From positions 1-6,995 of the forward strand of contig JAFARV010000410.1 of NCBI GenBank assembly GCA_019245255.1: DNA of 6,995 nt, in the 5' to 3' direction. This document shows positions 1 to 6,037 of this stretch, one piece after another (the stretch's first letter is position 1; each line of letters opens with the position of its first letter). A program made the position numbers and the translations under genes. This DNA comes from Acidobacteriaceae bacterium (GTDB taxonomy: Bacteria; Acidobacteriota; Terriglobia; Bryobacterales; Bryobacteraceae). Below the pieces are notes generated by a model. That model worked only from the letters and a program-made list of their open reading frames with translations, was not told the DNA's origin and did no database searches.

Positions 1-52
1 ACCGGACGCGTAGGTAACAGATTGGGCTTGTCCACCAGTGGAAATCACAGCT

Positions 53-82
53 TTGACGCATTGTCGATGATCATGGTATCAT
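53..82 (+). promoter_or_regulatory. Candidate sigma-70-type promoter of the padR-ADOP operon
   Basis: TTGACG at 53-58 (one mismatch to the -35 consensus) is followed after 18 bp by TATCAT at 77-82 (-10). A TG at 74-75 one base before the -10 makes it an extended -10. Transcription would begin near 89, giving a leader of only about 16 nt before the TTG start at 105. The -10 lies inside the first copy of a 21-bp tandem repeat, so a protein bound to the repeat would block or reposition RNA polymerase. Spacing and elements are read directly from the sequence; activity is inferred. Confidence 0.55.
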
Positions 83-101
83 TGTCGATAGTCGTGGTAT
101 C
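60..101 (+). repeat. Imperfect 21-bp tandem repeat over the padR promoter
   Basis: Two head-to-tail copies occupy 60-80 and 81-101 and agree at 18 of 21 positions; the three differences are all A/G exchanges. Each copy begins ATTGTCGAT and ends TGGTATC, and the following AT continues the match, so TGGTATCAT occurs twice exactly 21 bp apart. That spacing is two helical turns and puts both copies on one face of the DNA. The core (73-82) is a near-dyad, ATG-4 nt-CAT. Location and spacing fit an operator for the adjacent PadR protein, but this is inference. Confidence 0.7.
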
Positions 102-104
102 ATC

Positions 105-434
105 TTGCCAAAACCCTCAGACTTATTACAAGGGACGTTAGATCTCCTCATCCTCAAGACGATTGCGAGGGAGCCGCTTCACGGATGGGCTATTGCGAAG
201 CGCATTCAGATGCTTTCCGGCGAGGTTCTCTCGGTCGGCCAAGGTTCTTTGTACCCTGCATTGCATCGACTCGAACAACAGGGCTGGATTGGCGCCGAGT
301 GGAAGGACTCCGATCTTGGACGTCCTGCCAAGGTGTATTCATTGACGCGTGAGGGTAGGAAACAACTGGAGCGTGAACTTAGCAGTTGGAACAGGCTCTC
401 CTCTGCCGTCCAGCTTCTAATCGAAACGGCGTAA
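105..434 (+). CDS. PadR-family transcriptional regulator, acidobacterial ADOP-associated type
   Basis: A 109-residue winged-helix DNA-binding protein. It opens with the conserved acidobacterial PadR N-terminus (SDLLQGTLDLLILKTI, residues 5-20). Next come HGWAIAKRI (26-34), the recognition-helix region GQGSLYPALHRLEQQGWI (45-62) and the wing GRPAKVYSLTREG (72-84). The tail after the wing is a single short helix, so it belongs to the small PadR subfamily (PadR-s2 type) that usually dimerises. The start is TTG: no ATG or GTG lies in frame between the upstream stop at 54-56 and this codon, and the TTG gives exactly the family's usual N-terminus. There is no convincing Shine-Dalgarno sequence before it. 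The gene precedes the permease by 17 bp. In this family the regulator typically sits beside an ADOP permease and is presumed to repress the shared promoter; the ligand is unknown. Confidence 0.93.
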   Translation: MPKPSDLLQGTLDLLILKTIAREPLHGWAIAKRIQMLSGEVLSVGQGSLYPALHRLEQQGWIGAEWKDSDLGRPAKVYSLTREGRKQLERELSSWNRLSSAVQLLIETA

Positions 435-436
435 GT

Positions 437-443
437 AAGGGAG
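437..443 (+). promoter_or_regulatory. Ribosome binding site of the ADOP permease
   Basis: AAGGGAG lies just after the padR stop (432-434) and 8 nt before the ATG at 452. It decides the permease start in favour of 452 over the earlier in-frame TTG at 386, which lies inside padR and has no such site. Confidence 0.75.
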
Positions 444-451
444 AAACGCTT

Positions 452-3088
452 ATGCGACTCAGTCGCGTCACAGTGCATCGCCTTCGTTCATTGTTCCGGC
501 GATCTCGCGCAGACTTAGATCTGCAACGCGAGATCGAAATTCATTTCGAACAACTCATTAAGGAAGCCATGGCCTCTGGTATGAGCGAGTCCGAGGCTCG
601 CATGATGGCGCACCGCGAGTTTGGACCGGTCGAAAAGACGAAGGAGGAATGCCGCGACATGCGCCGCGTGAACTGGATTGAGGATCTGCTGCGCGATTTC
701 CGTTATGCAGTTCGCATGTTGGCCAAATGCCCTGGGTTCACGACAGTTGCGGTGCTAACACTCGTTCTGGGCATTGGGGTAAACACAGCAATTTTCAGCG
801 TGATCGATGGCGTGGTGTTGCGTCCATTGCCATTCCACGATTCGGACCGACTATTCCTGATCTGGGCGAAATCAGACCGGCAAGGCGAGAAAAGGATAGG
901 CGCGTCTGGCCCGGATTTCGAGGATTACAAGCAGCAAAATCACTCTTTCGAATACCTCGCTGAGCTTGCTCCCGACTTCCATTACACGTGGACCGGTCGC
1001 GGCGAGCCCAAAACCGTACACTGTACCGGTATTTCGTACGATTTCTTTCCAATGCTCGGAATCCAGCCGCTTCTGGGACGGTTCTACACCGCGCAGGAAT
1101 ATCACACGGATGGGGTCCAAGTCGTGATTTCATTCCGTTTCTGGAAAGAGCAGCTTGGTGGTGATCCGCAGATCATCGGACGCGTTTTGAACTTGGACGA
1201 CACGGCCATGAGAGTGATTGGTGTGGCTCCGCCGATGCTTGACTTATTTCCCGATACGGAGATCTGGGCGAAGGTGGTTCCCGACTTCGGATGGATGCAA
1301 TTGCGAAGTAACAAATTACTGGCCGTGATGGGTCGGCTGAGGCCTGGCGTAACGGGCTCGCAAGCCGAACAAGATCTGACCGCAATTCTGAGGCGTGCTC
1401 CCGAACAACCTCCGAACATCTCCGCCACGCTCGTTTCCTTAAAGGATGAAGTCGTCGGCAATGTGCGAGCCCAACTGGAGATCGTGATGGCGGCAGTCAG
1501 CTTGGTGCTGCTGATTGCCTGTATCAATGTCGCGTATCTTTTGCTGGCGCGGGCGTTCAAGCGGCAACCGGAGATTGCAGTCCGGCTCAGCATGGGTGCC
1601 GCCCACTTCCGCATCCTGCGGCAATTTATTGCGGAGAATCTAGTGCTCGCGACAACGGGCGCGGTTTTAGCAGTAGCGCTTGCGTTCAATGCGATTCAGA
1701 TAGTGAAACGGCTCGACCTTGGGAATCTTCCTAGAGTTCAGGGCATCGAAATTGACGGCCGGATTCTGGCATTTGCTTGTTTAATTGCCCTACTCATAAG
1801 TGTGCTGCTCGCCTGGGTGCCTTCCGAAGTGTTTTCAAGATTCGATCTGAATTCGACCCTACGGATAGGCCGGGCGGAGATGGGAAGTTCGGCCAGGGTG
1901 CGTCTCCGAACTCTCGCAATTGCTGAGATTTGTTTTGCGAGCGTTTTGCTGGTTGCAGCCGGCCTGCTGGTGCGTAGCTTCTGGGAGGCCGAACATGTAA
2001 ACCCCGGCTTTCAACCAGAGCATCTCCTTACCGGCTTTTTGCGCACAAATTACTATTCGCAAGCGGGCGGGACCTTCTATAACGAGCTGTTGACGAGATT
2101 GTCTCGAACGCCGGGTGTTCAGGCAGCGGCAGTGGGCGATTGTATGCCGGCTACTGGGGCAATGCACGCCACGATCAGCTTCGATGACCGAGCGAACGAC
2201 CCACACCGTGCATCGGTAGCCGAGAGTTGCTGGATCAGCGGCGACTTCTTTCGAGCCCTTGGGACACCCCTTCTGCAAGGACGAACATTCACCACGCGTG
2301 ATGACGCCCATACCGCGCCGGTCGTGATTATCAATACCGCGCTGGCAGAGCGATATTGGCAGGGACAAGATCCGATTGGGAAGCACCTCGCGGTCAACTA
2401 TGTCGGGTCAGGACGCCAAAGTGATAACGCGCTTCGCTTTCGCGAGATCGTGGGCGTGGTGGCAAGTATAAAACAGAATGGATTGGACCTCCCCGCACAA
2501 CCAGCACTCTACACGCCCTTTTTGCAGGACGAAACGAACCACGATTTCACCGCCATGAATGTCTTTGTGCGAAGCGTGGGAGATCCGCGGTCGCTGGCAG
2601 GAGCAATCCGCACGGAAGTTCACTCAATTCGCTCTGATCAGCCAATCGAAATGATTCGAACATTCGACGATGTACTGTTTCAAAGCTTGGCACCGCGAAG
2701 GCTCGGCGTCACTCTTTTGGGAGCTTTCGCGATTCTCGCTTTGTTATTGTCGGCCGTCGGCATTTACGGGATGATCGCCTATTCCGTCAACCAGCGTAAG
2801 CGCGAACTCGGTCTCCGAATGGCGCTAGGGGCGCAGAAGAGCGAAATATTGAGGATGGTGATGAAAGAAGGGTTGCTGTTAACGGCGTGTGGAATCGGGC
2901 TCGGGGTGTCGATTTCGCTTGTCTTGACCAGAGCCATGTCGGGTTTACTGTTTGGGATTCGTCCGACAGACGCCCCCACGTTTGCTGCAACAGCCGGACT
3001 ACTGGTTATTGTCGCCTCCACTGCCTCTTTGATCCCAGCACTGCGGGCAGCTTCCACCGATCCGATGGAAGCGCTTCGAGCGGAATAG
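452..3088 (+). CDS. ADOP-family FtsX/MacB-like permease (ABC transporter permease without ATPase)
   Basis: An 878-residue inner-membrane protein with the duplicated orphan permease plan. Residues about 18-85 form the charged helical permease prefix (DLDLQREIEIHFEQLIKEAM, then SESEARMMAHREFG). The first transmembrane segment is about 97-118. A MacB-type periplasmic domain spans about 120-340. Segments near 345-366, 396-416 and 438-457 form the first FtsX core, with the cytoplasmic motif PEIAVRLSMGA (373-383). A segment near 488-507 starts the second half, whose periplasmic domain is about 510-745. Last come segments near 755-778, 806-828 and 845-863 with the second FtsX motif RELGLRMALGA (784-794) and the usual tail PALRAASTDPMEALRAE. 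The length is typical and both halves look intact. No nucleotide-binding protein is encoded here, so the ATPase is either remote or absent. Family knowledge suggests efflux or envelope work like MacB; the substrate cannot be told from sequence. Probably co-transcribed with the padR gene. Confidence 0.93.
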   Translation: MRLSRVTVHRLRSLFRRSRADLDLQREIEIHFEQLIKEAMASGMSESEARMMAHREFGPVEKTKEECRDMRRVNWIEDLLRDFRYAVRMLAKCPGFTTVAVLTLVLGIGVNTAIFSVIDGVVLRPLPFHDSDRLFLIWAKSDRQGEKRIGASGPDFEDYKQQNHSFEYLAELAPDFHYTWTGRGEPKTVHCTGISYDFFPMLGIQPLLGRFYTAQEYHTDGVQVVISFRFWKEQLGGDPQIIGRVLNLDDTAMRVIGVAPPMLDLFPDTEIWAKVVPDFGWMQLRSNKLLAVMGRLRPGVTGSQAEQDLTAILRRAPEQPPNISATLVSLKDEVVGNVRAQLEIVMAAVSLVLLIACINVAYLLLARAFKRQPEIAVRLSMGAAHFRILRQFIAENLVLATTGAVLAVALAFNAIQIVKRLDLGNLPRVQGIEIDGRILAFACLIALLISVLLAWVPSEVFSRFDLNSTLRIGRAEMGSSARVRLRTLAIAEICFASVLLVAAGLLVRSFWEAEHVNPGFQPEHLLTGFLRTNYYSQAGGTFYNELLTRLSRTPGVQAAAVGDCMPATGAMHATISFDDRANDPHRASVAESCWISGDFFRALGTPLLQGRTFTTRDDAHTAPVVIINTALAERYWQGQDPIGKHLAVNYVGSGRQSDNALRFREIVGVVASIKQNGLDLPAQPALYTPFLQDETNHDFTAMNVFVRSVGDPRSLAGAIRTEVHSIRSDQPIEMIRTFDDVLFQSLAPRRLGVTLLGAFAILALLLSAVGIYGMIAYSVNQRKRELGLRMALGAQKSEILRMVMKEGLLLTACGIGLGVSISLVLTRAMSGLLFGIRPTDAPTFAATAGLLVIVASTASLIPALRAASTDPMEALRAE

Positions 3089-3220
3089 TTCAACCGCCGG
3101 TATCGCAGACAACTGAAGTCTGTTATGTCGATCGGCAATTCACCGTGTGGCTTCTCTCCGGGGAACTGACGCAACCTTCTACCCTTCTACTCTATTCGTT
3201 ACCGGATTTGAACGGCGCGC

Positions 3221-3249
3221 GAAGCCGCAGGGCTTGAACCCGCGGCTTC
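3221..3249. other. Strong stem-loop in the convergent junction
   Basis: GAAGCCGC (3221-3228) pairs perfectly with GCGGCTTC (3242-3249). The helix continues past a one-base bulge (A3229) with GGG (3230-3232) against CCC (3239-3241), leaving the 6-nt loop CTTGAA. It lies between the two convergent stop codons and begins 18 nt past the stop of the propeller gene. Neither strand has a following T-run, so it is not a classical intrinsic terminator. It could still stabilise 3' ends, or be a copy of a dispersed GC-rich palindrome. Confidence 0.6.
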
Positions 3250-3262
3250 ACTCGGAACGAGT
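3250..3262. other. Small hairpin abutting the larger stem-loop
   Basis: ACTCG (3250-3254) and CGAGT (3258-3262) pair around a GAA triloop. It directly abuts the larger stem-loop and ends 4 nt before the stop codon of the - strand propeller gene, forming a tandem hairpin pair at the junction. It is short enough that chance is possible. Confidence 0.4.
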
Positions 3263-3266
3263 CGAT

Positions 3267-4277
3267 TTACTCCACCAGGTGTGGCGGCGGTGGCGTGGGT
3301 TCAGAGACGAAGATCAAGTTGTAAGCTCCCCACAAGTGCGCATTCCCTAAGTGCGGCGCGGCCGCTCCGGAAATCACCTTCGTGACCGCACCGGTTGTCG
3401 TCGAAATTGCCACTAAGCTGTCGGGAGTTCCGGGAGTGGCCGGGCTGGTGGAATATGTCGTCGTGTAGAGCGTGTCGTTTACCAGCACGAGATTACCATC
3501 GAGCTCCCGCGGCGCACTGGTCACGTCGGCGAGTTGCACGATGGGACCGCCGGGCGCAACTTCCTTCACCACCTGCCCGCCGAATACGCTCGTCAGATAC
3601 ATGCGGCCAGCCGAATCGAACGCCAAGCCGGCCGGCTCGATTGCCGGCGAGACCTTCGAGGCGTGGATCTCTGCGTAATAATCAGCCGTCTGCGCACCAG
3701 AGTTTGTGTCGTAGCACTTCACATCTTCGTCGATGAAGCCCGCGATGCAGATCTCCGTTGGAGAACGGAACGCCATCTGGTCGCCGCGAATCATGCCGGT
3801 CAAAATCGAGATCGGCTCTTGCGCGGGTTTCTCATCTTGCAAATTCGTAGCCAGGTACTTGTATATGTTTACGCCATAACCGGGTTGATGTTCGCCATAG
3901 TGGGTCGCCACGTAAAGGTTGCCGTCGCGATCGAAAAGGAGGCTTTCGGTGTCGCCCCCACCGCAATCCTCGCAGGTGACCGTGAAGGTATCCCAGTTGG
4001 CGTCGAAGGTTCCGTCCGGGTGGTAGCGCAGAATGCGGTTAGTGTTGCCCGACGGGATCTCCACGGTCACAAAAATGTCCTTCGTTACCGGGCTTTGGGC
4101 GAGCGCAACGGGGGCGTAGCCACCGGTGGTGGCGAACGTCTTTACCCAAGTCCCGTTCGCTTCGAATTGTTCGATCGTATGGCTTGCGCTACTCGCCACC
4201 AGGATGTTCTCGGCAGCGCTCATTACCGTCGATGCCGCCAGCGCGGTTAAAACGGAGACAAAAATCTGCTTACTCAT
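3267..4277 (-). CDS. Exported beta-propeller (NHL/SMP-30-like) protein
   Basis: A 336-residue secreted protein. The ATG at 4277 gives a clear signal peptide: MSKQ, a hydrophobic core (IFVSVLTALAASTVM) and a likely signal peptidase I cut after SAA (residue 22). A TTG at 4301 in frame would add eight charged residues and is less likely. The mature chain has repeated propeller-blade signatures: ILVASSASHTIEQFEANGTW (25-44), ILRYHPDGTFD (82-92), LLFDRDGNLYVATHYG (113-128), LAFDSAGRMYLTSVFGG (218-234) and DTLYTTTYS (268-276). Such DxxGNxYV strands are typical of NHL and SMP-30/gluconolactonase folds, used for ligand or protein binding or lactone hydrolysis; I cannot identify a catalytic metal site. 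Four cysteines (102, 105, 177, 188) could form disulfides after export. The end, EPTPPPPHLVE, is a proline-rich tail that stops abruptly. No partner gene is adjacent, and specific function is unknown. Confidence 0.85.
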   Translation of the reverse strand: MSKQIFVSVLTALAASTVMSAAENILVASSASHTIEQFEANGTWVKTFATTGGYAPVALAQSPVTKDIFVTVEIPSGNTNRILRYHPDGTFDANWDTFTVTCEDCGGGDTESLLFDRDGNLYVATHYGEHQPGYGVNIYKYLATNLQDEKPAQEPISILTGMIRGDQMAFRSPTEICIAGFIDEDVKCYDTNSGAQTADYYAEIHASKVSPAIEPAGLAFDSAGRMYLTSVFGGQVVKEVAPGGPIVQLADVTSAPRELDGNLVLVNDTLYTTTYSTSPATPGTPDSLVAISTTTGAVTKVISGAAAPHLGNAHLWGAYNLIFVSEPTPPPPHLVE

Positions 4278-4368
4278 GGTAGTTTCTCTTTTCTCTTTCA
4301 AGTCGGATTGGAGTTATGCCCGGCGTTTCCCGTTTTGGCTGTGCGCCGTTCTCGCTCTCACCCTCAGT

Positions 4369-4408
4369 AGCGAAAACCGTTTCCCAAATACGCCAAAGTT
4401 TTTTCGCT
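4369..4408. repeat. 8-bp perfect inverted repeat upstream of the propeller gene
   Basis: AGCGAAAA (4369-4376) and TTTTCGCT (4401-4408) are exact reverse complements separated by 24 nt. They lie about 90-130 bp before the propeller ATG, where a promoter or operator would be expected. The half-site centres are about 32 bp apart, close to three helical turns. It could be a split operator or a weak stem; a chance origin is also reasonable at this length. Confidence 0.4.
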
Positions 4409-4512
4409 CCCCGCCACTGCCGCGCGTAACCGTTAGCGTCTGGAGTGTGCAGCCGCTATTTCCGAAGAGTTAGCCTAGGTGGGGGCCAAAAGTTTGCGCG
4501 ATGGAAGTGCTC

Positions 4513-4527
4513 GATTCCGCCGGAATC
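4513..4527. other. Short hairpin downstream of the PrpD-like gene
   Basis: GATTCC (4513-4518) and GGAATC (4522-4527) pair around a 3-nt loop, 63 nt past the stop of the PrpD-like gene on the - strand. No T-run follows on either strand, so a terminator role is only possible, not shown. Confidence 0.3.
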
Positions 4528-4589
4528 AGGCTATAGCTGCTGTTCGTATCTTCGGCCGTACCAAAGTTGCCCGAGGCATCTTCCAGCCC

Positions 4590-5990
4590 TCAGGCGTGCT
4601 GTGCCTGCTGGGCGGCCGGCTTTCGTTCGAGTTCACGGAGGCTCGCAATGAGTTCTGACAATGGCCGCTCTTCGATACGGGCCACCGACTCGATGATGCG
4701 CTGTACCGAAGCGGTGGAGACAGCCGAGTTCGCCAGCCGATTGAATTTAGCGACAAGTGCCTGAAGTGACAGGGGCTGGCGGAAAAATCCCGGAAAAGTC
4801 TCTTGTTCGCGGTGAAAAATCCGGCCGTCAGTCATCTCAATTCGCACGCTACATTTGAGGCTGTTCGGGTATTCTCTGGTGTAGCCGAGATTGAGCCAGC
4901 TGACAACCTTTTGTAACAGGTTCTGGACATCTTCCCGCGCGATGCGTTCGGCGCTGAATTGCTCCGGCCAGACTTCGCCGTCGAGCAGAGCAACCGCGAC
5001 AAGATAGTGCAGGCTGTGGTCGGCATCCTCTTTGGTCGAGACCGTTTTCGGGTTGAGGTATTTACCGCCGCCGATCATGTCGTACCCGGCTTTGAAGATG
5101 TCGACCTGGACTCGTGCAACCTCCTCGCCAATGATGCCGTTTTCCTGCCGCAAGTGGAGAATGGCATCGATCAGCGATTGCGCATGAAACTCGGCGTTGT
5201 AGTTTTTGATGCTGCAGGCGAGGATACCGTCATAGTCTTCGGTATCCCAGTCAATCGCGAACGGTTTGCCGAGCACTTCCTCGAGACCCATGGGACCTTG
5301 CAGCACGTGCAGCGGGCCAGTGATGCCCTGTTTGGCAAGGCGGACATTGTGCATGCAGTTGAAGGCGGTTGCCGCAGACGCGAGACCCTTCCATTGCGGA
5401 ACGTGCTCGCCGGAGCGCGAGGCCGCAAGCCCGAGGCCGCTTACAGCGCAGATGGCGATGGCATTGGCGGTCTGCTGTTCGTCGAGTTGGAGCAGCTTTG
5501 CGATGCCCGCTGCGAGCGAGATGGAAAGCTGAATGGTGTGATCGAAGCCTTTGCGCATGATGGGGACGCCGCTGGCAGTGAGGCGGCATTGAATGTGATA
5601 GGCGACAGCCAGGGCCGCGAGAAAGTCACGGCCGCTTGCACCGGAGAGTTCCGCAGCCGCGAGGAGAGCTGCGAAGTTATCGGATGGATGACAGGCCTCG
5701 CCGGGGGCGAGAAACGTGTCCATGAAATCGAGATAGCGGACCAGCGCTCCATTGTGGAAGGCGGCGCGCTCCGGTGTGGTTGAACCTCCGCCGATCAGAG
5801 AACACGGGCCGGTAGCGCCCACCTCAGTCTCTTCGCGCCGGATCGCCTCGATGGGCTCTCCCGAGATAGCGCCGAGCGCACAGCCGATGGTGTCCAACAC
5901 GTGCTGCTTCAGCTTTCCGCGGGCCTCCGGTGAGACCGCGTCCCAACTGGCGCGCCCGGTGTAGGCAGCAATACGTTCGCAGGTATTCAT
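4590..5990 (-). CDS. MmgE/PrpD-family protein (2-methylcitrate dehydratase-like)
   Basis: A 466-residue cytosolic enzyme of the MmgE/PrpD fold, full length for the family. Family landmarks in order: VLDTIGCALGA (31-41); FHNGALVRYLDFMDTFLAPG (78-97), running into ECHPSDN-like EACHPSDN (98-105); the large helical-domain stretch QWKGLASAATAFN (199-211); ITGPLHVLQGPMG (223-235); IKNYNAEFHAQSLIDA (261-276); and ADHSLHYLVAVALLDGEVW (323-341). Known members dehydrate 2-methylcitrate (PrpD) or decarboxylate cis-aconitate (Irg1/CAD). Many are uncharacterised. By spacing, D91, H101, H151, K201 and H269 match residues reported as important in CAD, but position 95 is Ala where CAD has Thr. Methylcitrate synthase and methylisocitrate lyase genes are absent nearby, so propionate metabolism is not supported by context. 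The ATG at 5990 is chosen because upstream codons in this frame only overlap the transporter gene. A GAGGG lies rather far (13 nt) before it. Likely co-transcribed with the transporter 47 bp upstream. Confidence 0.92.
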   Translation of the reverse strand: MNTCERIAAYTGRASWDAVSPEARGKLKQHVLDTIGCALGAISGEPIEAIRREETEVGATGPCSLIGGGSTTPERAAFHNGALVRYLDFMDTFLAPGEACHPSDNFAALLAAAELSGASGRDFLAALAVAYHIQCRLTASGVPIMRKGFDHTIQLSISLAAGIAKLLQLDEQQTANAIAICAVSGLGLAASRSGEHVPQWKGLASAATAFNCMHNVRLAKQGITGPLHVLQGPMGLEEVLGKPFAIDWDTEDYDGILACSIKNYNAEFHAQSLIDAILHLRQENGIIGEEVARVQVDIFKAGYDMIGGGKYLNPKTVSTKEDADHSLHYLVAVALLDGEVWPEQFSAERIAREDVQNLLQKVVSWLNLGYTREYPNSLKCSVRIEMTDGRIFHREQETFPGFFRQPLSLQALVAKFNRLANSAVSTASVQRIIESVARIEERPLSELIASLRELERKPAAQQAQHA

Positions 5991-6037
5991 AAGCGTGGCG
6001 TCGCCCTCAGAGATAGCACACTGCGGGCACTTCCACG

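Larger units (their letters stand above)
4278..4589. other. Non-coding gap upstream of the propeller gene
   Basis: These 312 bases separate the stop of the PrpD-like gene from the start of the propeller gene, both on the - strand. They should hold the 3' end of the first transcript and the promoter and leader of the second. On the - strand 4299-4283 is an all-purine tract containing GAGAAA twice. Its last copy lies 5 nt before the ATG and is the only candidate ribosome binding site, a weak one. CGTTTCCC occurs twice (4324-4331 and 4378-4385). An 8-bp inverted repeat and a 6-bp hairpin also lie here. No -35/-10 pair convinces me, and no gene with a plausible protein is visible. Confidence 0.6.

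Noticed and set aside
1..52. End of an upstream coding region
   Set aside because: One + frame is open here, but the stretch is too short to show any family similarity and a promoter follows directly.
386..451. 22-residue N-terminal extension of the permease from a TTG at 386
   Set aside because: It lies within the padR coding sequence and has no ribosome binding site, whereas AAGGGAG stands 8 nt before the ATG at 452, which also gives the usual ADOP N-terminus.
1102..1689. 195-codon open frame on the - strand
   Set aside because: It is a shadow of the ADOP permease with no domain signature or promoter.
3204..3243. A tRNA gene on the - strand
   Set aside because: Only T-arm-like segments are present; no D arm, anticodon arm or pairing acceptor stem can be drawn, and the upstream part would fall inside the propeller coding region.
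3221..3249. Classical intrinsic terminator
   Set aside because: The stem is strong but no T-run follows on either strand.
3534..4250. 238-codon open frame on the + strand
   Set aside because: It is antisense to the propeller gene, is rich in Arg/Val with no family features, and the opposite strand encodes a coherent signal peptide and propeller blades.
4427..4435. TAAC-C-GTTA dyad as an operator
   Set aside because: The symmetry covers only four bases each side and breaks at the next positions; expected by chance in a region this size.
4959..5783. 274-codon open frame on the + strand
   Set aside because: It is antisense to the PrpD-like gene, its protein has no recognisable domain, and long shadow frames are common opposite GC-rich genes.
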